A stretch of 64,000 nucleotides of DNA from the NCBI RefSeq assembly GCF_027579695.1, contig NC_083592.1, positions 37,983,714 through 38,047,713 on the forward strand, read 5' to 3'. The stretch's first letter is position 1. Each line of letters begins with the position of its first letter. The position numbers and the translations under genes are program-made. Shown here in pieces: positions 1 through 12,258 of this stretch. The notes beneath the pieces were generated by a model. The model was not told the DNA's origin, ran no database searches, and was given only the letters and a program-made list of their open reading frames with translations. This DNA comes from Neoarius graeffei (taxonomy: Eukaryota > Chordata > Actinopteri > Siluriformes > Ariidae).

Positions 1-448
1 AGACAGATATTATATTTTATTCTATCTACAGTCATTGGATATGAGCAAACGTGCACTCTGATTGGCTACTCTACTACTAGGATATCAGCTCATATACCAT
101 AAGTCAAGAAAAACAAAATGGCGGACCGTGTTGCTGAACCAACCGAGGATGAAATAAAAACTCTACTCCAAAACAAAACCCCAAAAATTGTTATCAAGTA
201 TTTAAACGAAACAGAAATAGCTAAAAGAATACAGCCCACCCCCAATCTCCTGTTCACATTCCAGCCCAATAAGTGACGGTAACGCACATTTAAGTTGGTT
301 TGCCAACTGCCAAAAAACCCTAAATAATAATAATGATAATAATAATAATAATAAGAAGAAGAAAACCCCAAAAAATATTTTAGAAAAGCAACAAAATATG
401 GACTAAAAGTATTTGATGGTAAGAACATATCATTTTTATTTTTCAAGA

Positions 449-487
<39 letters not shown>

Positions 488-636
488 GCATTTTTCACAA
501 ATTGCTACTGTCATTTCACCAGTTTGTTTACATTCTAAATGGAAATTATTTTGTTGGATGTTTTGCATAATGTTTTTAATTTAGCGAATTTTCAAAAAAT
601 AAGAAAGCTTTGTTTCTCAAAATGCAGTGAATGCAG

Positions 637-640
<4 letters not shown>
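1..640 (+). mobile_element. Unclassified dispersed repeat 'R', copy 1
   Basis: A second copy of this sequence lies at about 62,455-63,665. Both begin with a TTCTATC...ACTGGATATGAGC block and share the stretches GCTCTGATTGGCTACTCTAC and GTTGGTTTGCC. Near the right side a short coding-like stretch reads toward a GTAAG donor (about 365-420, ending VFD). An ATG at 118 opens MADRVAEPTEDEIK. These short pieces resemble the N-terminus of KIAA1958/ZMYM-like (DUF3504, Crypton-related) proteins; that resemblance comes from memory and is weak. The sequence is interrupted by AAT and TTA microsatellites. Copy 1 lacks the TTAA-flanked MITE present in copy 2. Confidence 0.5.
449..486. repeat. (TTA)n microsatellite
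   Basis: This is an uninterrupted run of ATT/TTA triplets. A related AAT/AAG run sits at about 325-362, inside the same dispersed repeat. Confidence 0.9.
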
Positions 641-675
<35 letters not shown>

Positions 676-680
676 TTTTC
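641..680. repeat. (TA)n followed by poly-T
   Basis: A TA dinucleotide run passes into a T run immediately upstream of a SINE. The reading frames through it are artefacts. Confidence 0.85.
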
Positions 681-688
681 CCCAGCCG

Positions 689-1055
689 GGGGCGGCACGG
701 TGGTGTAGTGGTTAGCGCTGTCGCCTCACAGCAAGAAGGTCTGGGTTCGAGCCCCGTGGCTGGCGAGGGCCTTTCTGTGCGGAGTTTGCATGTTCTCCCC
801 GTGTCCGCGTGGATTTCCTCCGGGTGCTCCGGTTTCCCCCACAGTCCAAAGACATGCAGGTTAGGTTAACTGGTGACTCTAAATTGACCGTAGGTGTGAG
901 TGTGAATGGTTGTCTGTGTCTATGTGTCAGCCCTGTGATGACCTGGCGACTTGTCCAGGGTGTACCCCGCCTTTCGCCCGTAGTCAGCTGGGATAGGCTC
1001 CAGCTTGCCTGCGACCCTGTAGAAGGATCAAGCGGCTACAGATAATGAGATGAGA
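689..1055 (+). mobile_element. tRNA-derived SINE, type A tail
   Basis: The tRNA-like head has an A box (TGGTGTAGTGG) and a B box (GGTTCGAGCCC at 744-754). It is followed by the conserved CGGTTTCCCCCACAGTCC core typical of teleost DANA/V-SINE-style elements. A long 3' domain (GTCCAGGGTGTACCCCGCC, then CAGCTGGGATAGGCTCC) ends in ATAATGAGATGAGAT. Many copies of the same element occur in this window in both orientations. Confidence 0.9.
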
Positions 1056-1170
1056 TATTCCAGCCACTAGGGGTGCATAAGCGTACTCTTGGTGCCTGTC
1101 CCAAGCCTGGATAAATTGGAGAGGGTTGCGTCAGGAAGGGCATCTGGCGTAAAACTGTGCCAAATCTAAC

Positions 1171-2330
1171 ATGCGGAATGAAAAGAGAAATACCATACCG
1201 GATCGGTCAGGGCCCGGGTTAACAATGACCACCTCTGGTACTGTTGGTCAACAGGGTGCCGGTGGAAAGTGTACTACTGTTGCGCCAAAACGGAGAAGGA
1301 GAAAGAGGAGAGAGCGTGAAAGATGGAAGGGAAGGAGCTTAGAATTGAGGGTAGGAACACTGAATGTGGGAACATTGACTGGCAGAGTGAGAGAGTTAGC
1401 AGGTATGATGGAAAGAAGGAAGTTGGACATTTTGTGTGTGCAGAAGATGAGGTGGAAAGGAAGCAAGGCCAAGAACATTGGAGGTGGATGCAAGTTGTTT
1501 TATTATGGAGTTGATGGAAAGAGAAATGGTGTTGGTATTGTTTTGAGGGGAGAGTTGGTCAACAGTGTGATTGATGTGAAGAGTGTTTCAGATAGAGTGA
1601 TAGGCATGAAGTTGGAGATTCAAGGAGTGGTAATCAATGTTGTGTGCGCGTACGCCCCACAGGTTGGATGTGAGAATGAAGAGAAAGAGTCTTTCTGGGA
1701 AAAGATGGATGAAGTGGTAGAAAATATACCGAGGGAGGAGCGCGTGCTGATAGAAGCAGATTTCAATGGACATGTTGGCGAGGGAAACAGAGGAAATGAG
1801 GACATGATGGGCAGATATGGTGTAAGAGAGAGAAATGTGGAAGGGCAAATGGTGGTTGATATTTCAAAGAGGGTGAATTTGGCAATAGTCAATACATACT
1901 TCGAGAAGAAAGAGCAGCACAGGGTGATGTTTAAGAGTGGAGGAAGATCTACACAGGTGGACTACATACTCTGCAGAAGGGGTAACCTGAAGGAGATTGG
2001 AGACTGTAAAATGATGGCAGGGGAGAGTGTAGCTAGACAACATCAAGTGGTCGTGTGCAGGATGAGCTTGAAAGTAAAAAAGAGGAAGCGTGAAATAGTG
2101 GAGCCAAAGATTAAGTGGTGGAAACTAAAAGAGGTTGAACATCAGAAGGAGTTTAGGGAAGAAATGAGACGAGCATTGAGTGGTCATGGAAGTCTGCCAG
2201 AAGATTGGAATACTACTGCTGTACTAGAAAGAGAGGTAGCAAGGACGGTGCTAGGGTGGTCATCGGGAAGGAGGAAGGAAGACAAGGAGACATGGTGGTG
2301 GAACAAAGAAGTGCGGGAAATTTGCAGGAG
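1171..2330 (+). pseudogene. RTE endonuclease domain (degenerate)
   Basis: Reads as an APE-like endonuclease, the kind often annotated in fish as craniofacial development protein 2-like. It opens with a basic leader and then [13 protein letters not shown]. The glutamate-containing catalytic motif expected after LDILCVQ reads KMRW instead of E-T-(R/K)-W, and the GDFNGHVG motif reads EADFNGHVG. Both changes should inactivate the nuclease. The domain continues to VDYILCRRG and QHQVVVC. A frameshift at about 2,325 moves the frame into the RT part. It is a dead copy, not a host gene. Confidence 0.8.
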
Positions 2331-3252
2331 AAGAGGCTAGCAAAGAAGAATTGGGACAATCAGAGAGACGAGGAAAGCAGGCGGTTATACAGAGAGACGA
2401 GACAGAAGGCAAAAAGAGTGGTAGCGAAGGCGAAAGCAGATACATACCAGGAGTTGTACAAAAGACTGGAGACCAAAGGAGAGAAAGACCTGTACAGACT
2501 GGCTAGGCAGAGAAACAGGGAAGCGAGGGATGTACAGCAGGTAAGAGTGATGAAAGATGTAAATAGAAATGTGCTGACAAACAAAGAGAGTGTATTAAGA
2601 AGGTGGAAAGAGTACTTTGAGGATTTATTAAATGAGGAGAATCCAAGAGAGAAAAGGTCAGATTCATTGGAGACAGCAAATCAGGAAGCAGAGTTGGTTA
2701 GTAAGGATGAGGTGAGGGCAACCATGAAAAGAATGAAGACTGGGAAAGCAGTCGGACCAGATGGTATCCCGACTGAGGCTTGGAGATGTTTGGGTGAGAT
2801 GGCTGTGGAGTTCCTAACGAGATTATTTAATAAGCTCCTAGAGAATGAGAAAATGCCAAATGAATGGAGAGTGTGCTAGTCCCAATAGATAAGAATAAGG
2901 GAGATGTACAGAGCTGCAGTAATTACAGAGGAATAAAATTGATGAGCCACACCATGAAGTTATGGGAAAGGGTATTGGAGGCGAGATTGAGAAGAGAGGT
3001 ACCAATCTGTGAACAGCAGTACGGGTTTATGCCAAGGAAGAGCACGTCGGATGCAATTTTTGCTTTAAGAATGTTAATGGAGAAGTACAGGGAAGGCCAG
3101 AGAAAGCTACACTGTGTGTTTGTAGACCTGGAGAAGGCATACCGAGTGCCGAGAGATGAGTTATGGTATTGTATGAGAAAGAGTGGAGTGAATGAGAAGT
3201 ATATTAGAGTGGTGCAAGACATGTATGTGAACAGTGAAACAGCAGTGAGGTG
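2330..3252 (+). pseudogene. RTE reverse transcriptase, N-terminal half (frameshifted)
   Basis: A basic linker (RETRQKAKRVVAKAKADTYQ) leads into the RT entry motif MKTGKAVGPDGIPTEAWR. A second frameshift near 2,864 is followed by [18 protein letters not shown] and [11 protein letters not shown], which is the first catalytic-aspartate block. Coding ends at AVR, where foreign DNA was inserted. The order and spacing match RTE/BovB RT. Confidence 0.8.
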
Positions 3253-3290
3253 AGGTGCAGGGACTGAGCTGTCAGCAAATGATTCCATTT

Positions 3291-4031
<741 letters not shown>

Positions 4032-4912
4032 TATACATGTTATTTCACCTCCCTCACTGCCATCACCAGGAACTACCTGCAGGCCAGGACAATGATAACA
4101 TTTTAACATAGCCTATGGAAATCCAAAGTTTACACATTATCATCACGCACAGAAATTGCAAAACTGCAAAACTAGTTTTAAAACCGCTAAGTTCCAACTG
4201 TTAAACATAGCGAGAGGCTGGGCTACGTGTGTGTGTGTAAAGTGTAAACCAGTGCATCCTGACTTTCTAACTATGCCTGTGTGTTGCGTGAGCGGCAGTC
4301 AGTCAACAACTCTTCGCAAAGTTTCCTTATGAAACAATATGCTCGCTGAAATTATGGCAGGGAACGCCAGATTAAACATTAAAACTGCCTTCTGAGCACT
4401 GTATCTACAGGCTACCACCGAAAGAAGGAGGCTACCAGAAAGGCATCTCTACTCCGTACGATTTTACTTTCACTACGACATTACTTTGAACAGACTATCA
4501 AAAAATTGCAAGGTGATATGATAAAGTAAGGCACAGTTTACTTACAGTCGTTTTTTTTTTTGGAAAAAACGATGCATTCGTTTTCTGCCTTTTGGCACCC
4601 TTCATCATGCCGTGTTGGGGTCCTGAACTAGGAGGAGCTGTCCCCGATATGCCTGTCAAACTTGTAACCATAGCAACCAAGCTCGAGCTCGCAACCTGTG
4701 CAGTCTGCGCAGTTGCAACTATGTATGTACTGCTGTGCACCTCAATAAACCGAATGGTAATTAGTCTTTTGATTTTTCCGTGAGGTTTGCCTTATGCAAA
4801 GAAAGACAGCATAGACGTTTTTTCCTCCCTATAAGTGGGGGGGACCGAACGAGGTGAATTTAAATCTGGGTGGGACGAATCCCCCCCGTCCCCCCCTCTA
4901 TCTGCGCCCGTG

Positions 4913-5336
4913 GTGAGGTGTGCAGTTGGAACAACTGAATGGTTCAAGGTGAAGGTGGGATTCCATCAAGGATCTGCTTTGAGTCCTTTTTTGTTTGCCA
5001 TTGTGATGGATAGCTTGACGGATGAAGTGAGGCAAGAGTCACCATGGAACATGATGTTTGTGGATGATATTGTGATATGTGGTGAAAGTAGAAAGGAGGT
5101 TGAGTTGGGTTTGGAGAGATGGAGGTATGCATTGGAACAAAGAGGAATGAAGGTGAGCAGTAGCAAAACAGAATACCGGTACATGTGCATCAATGAGAAT
5201 GGGGATGAGAGTGTAGTGAAGATGCAAGGAGTAGATGTAAAGAAAGTTGGTGAATTCAAGTACCTGGGGTCAACTGTGCAGGAAAATGGGGGCTGCGATA
5301 GTGAAGTGAGAAAGAGAATGCAGGCAGGGTGGAGCA
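4913..5336 (+). pseudogene. RTE reverse transcriptase, C-terminal part of the palm
   Basis: The frame resumes with VRCAVGTTEWFKVKVGFHQG and SALSPFLFAIVMDSLTDEV. The catalytic block reads MMFVDDIVIC (FVDD in place of YADD/FADD), followed by FKYLGSTVQENGGCDSEV. Identity ends at the codons for AGWSS, followed by an AT-rich palindromic stretch. Confidence 0.8.
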
Positions 5337-5604
5337 GTTTTGTTATGTATATACAGTATACATAATTATACTTATGTATATGTATATAAGTATACATAAT
5401 TATGACGCGTTTTGTTATTTTATTTTTTTCTGCTGTAGACAGATGGCCTTGTGCAAAATTACCCTTCTGGATGAGTGTGTAAAGGGACATACTTTCATAT
5501 AAAAAAAAAAAAGAAATTGGTCCAGAATATGCACCTTAAGTTCATCTGGTGACATCAAATCAGCATGGCTGCTCACAGCATCAACAGTCAATCAAGTAGC
5601 ACCT
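5337..5604. other. AT-rich non-coding stretch
   Basis: Contains short palindromic runs of TATACATAATTATACTTATG type (5,345-5,402) and an A run. I see no gene here. Confidence 0.6.
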
Positions 5605-5914
5605 TGTGGCAGCGGGGGCGTGGTCAAGCGCCGGTCTGTGACGGGAGGGTGGAGTCAGGGGAGGTAAGTGGCAGAATCACTACACCTGACGTCAATTAAC
5701 CTGTGTTTGTGTGTCTTCCCAGTGACCGCGCCCTATTTAAAGAGGGAGAGCAGAGAGCAGAGGAGAGCTCATCCCCGAACAAGACGCCAGTCGTGTGTGT
5801 GTGTCTAGTTGAAAATATTGTTAAACTGAAAAGTATAGCAATAAACGCTAGTGTTGAACCTGATCTCTGTCCTGCCGTCCTCTGTGCTCCACCCACCAAC
5901 ACTGAACCGCTACA
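5605..5914 (+). mobile_element. Solo LTR of a retrotransposon
   Basis: A 310-bp unit runs from TGTGGCAGCG to CCGCTACA and is flanked on both sides by the pentamer CACCT (5,600-5,604 and 5,915-5,919), as expected for a 5-bp target duplication. It carries a TATA-like TATTTAAA at 5,734-5,741 and a polyadenylation signal AATAAA at 5,840-5,845, an arrangement expected of U3-R-U5. No internal gag/pol sequence is next to it, so it is a solo LTR left by recombination. The family is probably Ty3/gypsy-like, but the sequence alone does not prove this. Confidence 0.8.
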
Positions 5915-5950
5915 CACCTCTTACCTTTAAATGAGTTATGCTGTATATAC

Positions 5951-6211
5951 GGAGCGCAGGTGGCCAAGTGGTTAGAGCGCTTGACCGCTAAGCGAACGGT
6001 CCCTGGTTCGAGCCTTGGCTCGACGGGGATCTGGGGCTCGCTTCCTGTCCACCCAGCAGTGAATGGGGACCTGGTGGAAACACTGGGGAAGTTAAAGGCG
6101 GCGAGGAAAGGAACTGGCCACCCTACCTCACTATGCCGATGGCCCAGGACAAGTGCGCTCTCTAACAGGCACTCCCCCAATGTACAAATCGTATATGGGA
6201 CTCCCCTTTTT
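5951..6211 (+). mobile_element. Ser-tRNA-like SINE with 11-bp target duplication
   Basis: The head GGTGGCCAAGTGGTTAGAGC, followed by a CGCTAAGCGAACGGT arm and the B box GGTTCGAGCC, resembles tRNA-Ser. The acceptor stem cannot pair, and an unrelated body follows, ending CACTCCCCCAATG. Both flanks carry GCTGTATATAC (5,940-5,950 and 6,212-6,222), which defines the insertion precisely. Confidence 0.85.
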
Positions 6212-6222
6212 GCTGTATATAC

Positions 6223-6950
6223 AAGTAGTTACTTTACATCAGTCAATATACAGACCTATTCACTTGTTAAATCTGTAACACTGACTACAGTTGGCTGGTT
6301 TAAGGGGTTAAATATACATCACTCATCACAGTTAGCTGACAAGCTTGTTGCTAAAAAAAGATGAACATGGAGGTGTCGGAGTTTTTTTTTCTGCCCCACT
6401 CTGTAGCTCATGGCAGTTGAAAATGACATAAGTCTGAGTTCCCACTTCTGAGGTATGTCGATTGTAGCATGCAAATCAAGCTTTTCCCACTGGTAATAAG
6501 AGCATGGCGTTGTGATCCCTAAGCTGAAAGAGCAATTCTTGGACTGAGATTAGTTTCAGTTCTCTGAGGCCAAAGGATGAAGGTGGCCTGGTCTAATATA
6601 ATCAACTTACATTATTTATATAGAAATGATTCATCTTTTCTTAAAATAAATATCATTCTGGGCAAGATAAGGACGAGACATATGAAAACTTTTTCAGCAA
6701 CTGCTGTACAGTTTCACAGAAACGAAAAGCCATCTTGTATAGGAACTGTAAATACAAAATGTGACAACTGGTCAGTTCTAACACCACTGAAAATATACTG
6801 TGTACATCAGGAAAAATCAAGGTTAAATGGTCATATATTCATTCGTCAGTGCGATATGCCTTTGAGGATGGCTCGTAAAACAAGTGAATTAAACATTAAA
6901 AAAAGAGCACTGAATGTTCATACCCATTTTTAACATATGGTAGAAAATAT
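6223..6950. other. Intergenic DNA without recognisable gene
   Basis: AT-rich sequence with no splice-bounded or conserved coding stretch that I recognise. The 118-codon open frame at 6,577-6,933 has no family features. Confidence 0.5.
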
Positions 6951-7327
6951 CTCATCTCATCTCATTATCTCTAGCCGCTTTATCCTTCTACAGGGTCGCA
7001 GGCAAGCTGGAGCCTATCCCAGCTGACTACGGGCGAAAGGCGGGGTACACCCTGGACAAGTCGCCAGGTCATCATAGGGCTGACACATAGACACAGACAA
7101 CTATTCACACTCACATTCACACCTACGGTCAATTTAGAGTCACCAGTTAACCTAACCTGCATGTCTTTGGACTGTGGGGGAAACCGGAGCACCCGGAGGA
7201 AACCCACGCGGACACGGGGAGAACATGCAAACTCCACACAGAAAGGCCCTCGCCGGCCCCGGGGCTCGAACCCAGGACCTTCTTGCTGTGAGGCGACAGC
7301 GCTAACCACTACACCACCGTGCCGCCC
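6951..7327 (-). mobile_element. SINE type A, minus strand
   Basis: Same family as the copy at 689. It starts with the inverted ATCTCATCTCATTATCTC tail and ends with the inverted A box. A 13-bp duplication TGGTAGAAAATAT flanks it (6,938-6,950 and 7,328-7,340). Confidence 0.92.
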
Positions 7328-7639
7328 TGGTAGAAAATATGTTTTCCTCAAATATTTCCAGCAAGAGTGGATCAATTTTGCATTTTTTTGTTTGCTTTTC
7401 CAAATAGACAAGGAGAAGTGATGGTTTTTGTATCAGCTTGTAATGAAGTTATAGTTTTATGCTGCATGCTTTTAGAGAAAACAACTGTGTTACAATTATA
7501 CCAGGACTCCCCTATAGATCATATGGCAATGTTATTACTAATGTAAATTAATAGGTATAAAACAAGTATACAGTTATTCAAATTATTTAAAAAAAAAAAC
7601 CTAGGATTTTGGAATAATGGCTATTGTTTATGTATATGT

Positions 7640-8760
7640 CTACATCTTTTTTTTATCCTCTGCCCAAATAAAGTTTGGCAGGGGATATAGAAATGGATTT
7701 CATCTGTCCGTCCATCCGTCCGTCCGGTGATGTTTTTCATTTCCGGGCCAATTCTTTAAAACTACTGAAGATATCTTCATGAAACTTTGTACACCTATTA
7801 AGCAACATGTGAACTGGTGCCTTTTGCTATTTTGGATTTTAAAAAAAAGTATTTTTCACATTTTTACATAAAAAAATAGATTTTGACTTAGTTTCTAAAA
7901 GCAATGTTTGTTTCCGGAGCATATATCCAAAACTATTCATGATACAGATTTGAAACTTAGTATACATGTTAACAAGGTGATGTACAGTAGATGTGCCTTT
8001 TCATACTAAGAAATTTGAGAAATTTTAATTTTTCATGTTTCCATGGAAACAATTTTAGACTTCATCTTTCAGGTTAGCCTTAGGGGTAGGTTTTGTTTCC
8101 GGAGCAGAACTTGAAAACTATGAGTGGTATGGTCTTGAAAGTTGGCATGTGTGTTGATTAAGTAATGTATATGTGCCTTTTGATACTGTGGGTGGCATGG
8201 TGGTGTAAGTGGTTAGCACGGTCACCTCACAGCAAGAAGGTTCTGGGTTCAAGCCCAGCGGCCGACGGGAGCCTTTCTGTGTGGCGTTTGCATATTCTCC
8301 CCGTGTCTGCGTGGGTTTCCTCCGGGTGCTCCGGTTTCCCCCACAGTCCAAAGAAGGGGGAAATATGGGATGGCCTTGGGCTGAGGTGCCCTTGAGCGAG
8401 GCACCTAACTCCCAACTGCTCCCCTGGTGCTGTTAGCATGGCTGCCCACTGCTCTGGGTATGTGTGTGTGCTCATTGCTCATGTGTGTATGTATGCATGT
8501 GTGTGTTCACTGCTTCAGATGGGTTAAATGCAGAGAGGAATTTCACAAGTGTGTGATGAATAAAGTTGTGCTTTCTTTCTTTCTTAAGAAATTTTCATTT
8601 TTAGCTCACCTGGCCCAAAGGTCTGGTGGGGTTATGCCATGGGCTACTGAGGTCAGTGTAAAGAGGTAGGGTTGGTTTCCTGCAGCAGAACTTGAAAAAT
8701 GTGACAATATCTTGAAATTTGGTATATAGTTGGTATATAGGGCGGGGAATATAGATGACT
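7640..8760 (+). repeat. Diverged tandem repeat, about 185-bp unit, split by a SINE
   Basis: Units start with GTTTCCGG(A/G)GC... followed by a GAAA(C/T)TT(G/A)GTA-like block and TGTGCCTTTT(G/C)ATACT. They recur at about 7,735, 7,910, 8,095 and 8,680. The last unit is interrupted by the SINE at 8,189-8,582. The left end has a CCGTCCATCCGTCCGTCC run. No coding potential. Confidence 0.65.
8189..8582 (+). mobile_element. SINE with type B tail
   Basis: The head and central core match type A, but after the CCACAGTCCAAAG core the tail switches to CCTTGGGCTGAGGTGCCC..., ACTGCTCCCC, ACTGCTTCAGATGGG and ATGAATAAAG, ending in (CTTT)n. Confidence 0.88.
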
Positions 8761-9315
8761 CTGCCTTCTTGTAATTTCTTCTTGTAGGTATTCAAAGCTG
8801 CACAGAAACCTGACACGTACAACAAAAACGCACACAGACACACTATCAGTTTCAACGTGTATTACAAAGAGTATGCTGTGCTACCTGCACAACACAGCGC
8901 ACATCTGTGATGCACAGTGAATACCCATCAGTCTTTCTGTAGAAAAAAGGAATCAATGTTCTGAAGCAGATCTGTTTCCTAGAGAAAATGAAGTTACTAT
9001 AGAAGAAAGAAGACGACTAAATAAAGAAACTCTGGGTAAAGGCATGCAAGACTCGCACACCTGAAAGATGTTTGAGAATAGGCTGTTCTCGGAGATTTAT
9101 GATTATGGAGAAATTCATTATTCAAGTCCTGAGTTCCCATGTTAGAAAAAGTAAGTGGGATGTGGATTGTTGTTGGCAGCTTGCACTTTTTCGTTTCACA
9201 GCTTCTTTCCTTCATTATTCTCCATTGTGTTCTGCACAAAGTTTATTTCAGAATTTATACTAAGTTTGATCATTGCTCTTTTGGGGGGCTCAAATAAAAT
9301 CCTATTATTTGTCCT
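8761..9315. other. Intergenic DNA without recognisable gene
   Basis: No repeat family or gene recognised. Confidence 0.4.
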
Positions 9316-9331
9316 AAATATTTTCAGTTTG

Positions 9332-9669
9332 GGTGGCACGATGGTGTCGTGGTTAGCACTGTCACCTCACAGTAAGAAGGGTCTGGGTTTGAGCCCAGTG
9401 GCCAATGGGGGCCTTTCTGTGTGGAGTTTGTATGTTCTCCCCATGTCTGCATGGGTTTCCTCTGGATGGTCCGGTTTCCCCCACAGTCCAAAGACATGCA
9501 GGTTAGGTTAATTGGTGGCTCTAAATTGCCCATAGGTGTGAATGGTTGTTTCCCAAGCCCAGAAATGGGAGGGTTGCTGCAAGAAGGACATCTGGTGTAA
9601 AACTATGCTCCAATCAATAGGGTCCACATGGACTCCGACCTAGCAACAGTGCTGGATGAAGAAGAAGAA
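9332..9669 (+). mobile_element. SINE with type C (RTE-like) tail
   Basis: The tRNA-like head and core are shared with the other SINEs. The tail CCCAAGCCCAGAAATGGGAG, GGACATCTGGTGTAAAACTA and (GAA)n resembles sequence in the RTE leader at 1,098-1,165. A 16-bp target duplication AAATATTTTCAGTTTG is present at 9,316-9,331 and 9,670-9,685. Confidence 0.88.
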
Positions 9670-9854
9670 AAATATTTTCAGTTTGTGCTTTATTACTCTA
9701 CCTGCCTGGTTTCTGATCAATAAACCTTAATACTGAATGTCTGCATTGCAAATTACACATGACCAAATCAGATTCATTTGTCTGGGCTGTAGCTGCTTGT
9801 CAGTTAGTAAGCTATCAACATGTGCACTTAAATAGATTGAAGCTGCAATTGGAT

Positions 9855-9855
<1 letters not shown>

Positions 9856-9951
<96 letters not shown>
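9856..9951. repeat. (GATA)n microsatellite
   Basis: A perfect GATA run of about 96 bp. It is directly attached to the inverted 3' end of an L2-like LINE, so it grew from that element's tail repeat. Confidence 0.95.
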
Positions 9952-10262
9952 CCCTTTGGGAGGGCTCCCTCAGGGAAATTGAAATTCCAGTAGCATCATT
10001 ACAGAATAAACAGAGGATAGAAAATAGAGAAAACTTCTAGATAAATTAAGTATTAACATATACAAATATAAAAAAATAAAATATGAAAAAAAATCTAGCA
10101 GTATTGCACATTATATTGCACATTTATATTGCACATTGCCCAGTATTGCTTTTAGTCAGGCTAGGCTACTGCTCCTTCCCGTCCTCTGTCCTCCTGTTAC
10201 CCCTCCTCCCCCCCAGAGAGGAGTTGTACAGTCTGATGGCATGAGGGACAAAGGAGTTTTTA
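9952..10262 (-). mobile_element. 5'-truncated L2-like LINE, 3' end only
   Basis: The reverse complement matches the last about 310 bp of the LINE at 16,590-19,430, including TTTCCCTGAGGGA, GCAATA-rich 3' UTR sequence and the coding end (AAAACTCCTTTGTCCCTCATG). It is a separate, severely truncated insertion of the same family. Confidence 0.8.
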
Positions 10263-11182
10263 AACTATTAAACTATTAAAATATTATTCAACTTATAAAT
10301 TTAGGCAGTACATTATTTTCTACAACCAGAGACGGAACTAACATTAGTAGCACTACACTATATATCACATTAACCATGAATGGCTTGAATGATTCAGGTG
10401 GCATGTGTGGTATAATTTATTATTATTATTTTTTTCCCAACAACAGGTTCGTACCTGCTATTAGTTCCTATGTACTTCTTGACTTGAAAATCTTAACTAT
10501 GGTTTCATATTATCCTTTTCCTGATCCTGCTTGTTAAATGTGTATAGAGTTATTAGAAAGAAAAATAAAGCTTAGAAGGAAGTAGAAAAGATCGCTGGTG
10601 TCTCTGGAGAGTGTTTGTCGCAAAGTCCTTACAGACAAGTCTCACCTCTCGGCAGCCATCTTGGTAATGTGCCTAGGTCAGGCATATCAGACACTCGCTG
10701 GCCATGCTGTGAAAACTGTGCATGCAGACGCTCATCTAAATTTCCAAATCTATCATTGCTTAACTCTTACATATTTTCTATTGTCAATAATATCATTAAA
10801 AAGCTTATAATCTCTACTTTCCAAAGAAATTCATCTCATTAAGATCTGTTCAGTACTTTGGGAGTAACGGCAGGTTGAAGTTGGTACAACAGAGTACACT
10901 CTGCTCGCGTGATGTCGGGAAACTGCCGGTGCTTTTTGAGTCACGGGAAAGCGGTCAGGCTCTCTCTCTTCTGATCGGTTTCCGACTGGATTACTCATGA
11001 ATATTAGTCAGATAACCCCTATACGGATGTTCTCTCACTCTGACTGTTTCTGATGAAGTATTCAGCAAATTTTTCCGTCAGCTAGTTTTGATGTTATGAT
11101 TCATGGGAGACTTTGAAGTGAGTTTTCATAGCTTTACCTACTTATTTTTTTCAAATCAAACTGATTCATGTAAATAAATAGC
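10263..11182. other. Intergenic DNA
   Basis: No gene recognised. The 10,600-11,130 part is GC-richer and contains GCAGCCATCTTGG, reminiscent of promoter-like ends of DNA transposons, but I could not pair any termini. Confidence 0.4.
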
Positions 11183-11519
11183 TACAACCCCGATTCCCAA
11201 AAAGTTGGGACAAAGTACAAATTGTAAATAAAAATGGAATGCAATAATTTACAAATCTCAAAAACTGATATTGTATTCACAATAGAACATAGACAACATA
11301 TCAAATGTCGAAAGTGAGACATTTTGAAATTTCATGCCAAATATTGGCTCATTTGAAATTTCATGACAGCAACACATCTCAAAAAAGTTGGGACAGGGGC
11401 AATAAGAGGCTGGAAAAGTTAAAGGTAAAAAAAAGGAACAGCTGGAGGACCAAATTGCAACTCATTAGGTCAATTGGCAATAGGTCATTAACATGACTGG
11501 GTATAAAAAGAGCATCTTG

Positions 11520-12228
11520 GGCCAAGTTTACATTAGACCGTATCTGTCTCGTTTTCTTCGCGGATGCACTGTCCGTTTACATTAAAACGCCTGGAAACGC
11601 CAGGAAACGGGAATCCGCCAGGGTCCACGTATTCAATCCAGATCGTGTCTGGTCTGGTGCTGTGTAAACATTGAGAATACGCGGATACGCTGTGCTGAGC
11701 TCTAGCTGGCGTCGTCATTGGACAACGTCAGTGTGACATCCACCTTCCTGATTCGCTGGCGTTGGTCATGTGACGCGACTGCTGAAAAACGGCGCGGACT
11801 TCCGCCTTGTATCACCTTTCATTAAAGAGTATAAAAGTATGAAAATACTGCAAATACTGATGCAAATACTGCCCATTGTGTAGTTATGATTGTCTTTAGG
11901 CTTGCCATCCTTCCACTTGCAAGTGGTAAGTGACGCGCATGCCCGACATGCACTGAGATCACACACACAGCGGCTCAGTCCCAAATCACTGCTCGTGCGC
12001 TCCACTCGCGCTCTCTGTGAGCTGCGCAGGGCCGGAGTGCGCACCCTCCAGAGGGCACTCGCTGTTCAGGGCAGAGTGATTTGGAGCGCAGGATGCCTGT
12101 GGAGCGTATCCGTGTATTGGTGTTGCTGTGTGCACGCGAATCGTGTATTGGCGTTGCTGTGTGCACACTAATCGTTTTAAAAACGTTAATCTGATGATCC
12201 GCTGATACGGTCTAATGTAAACCCCACC
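11520..12228 (-). mobile_element. Harbinger-like MITE, copy 1
   Basis: The ends are GGCCAAGTTTACATTAGACC and GGTCTAATGTAAACCCCACC, so the terminal inverted repeat core is TTTACATTAGACC. It is flanked by TTG (11,517-11,519 and 12,229-12,231), a 3-bp duplication. It lies in the 5' untranslated part of the Tc1 transposase, 30 bp upstream of the ATG. Two further copies lie at 14,967 and 37,753 in the opposite orientation. Confidence 0.85.
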
Positions 12229-12258
12229 TTGGAGTGGCAGTGGCTCTCAGAAGTAAAG

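Noticed and set aside
3258..3280. A clear hAT terminal repeat at the left of the RTE insertion
   Set aside because: CAGGGACTGAG pairs poorly with the right end CACGGGCGCAG; only the octamer GTGAGGTG supports hAT, and it is locally repeated, so the call is kept tentative.
5951..6025. A possible serine tRNA gene
   Set aside because: The A and B boxes are good, but the acceptor stem does not pair, and an 11-bp target duplication with a long body shows it is a SINE head.
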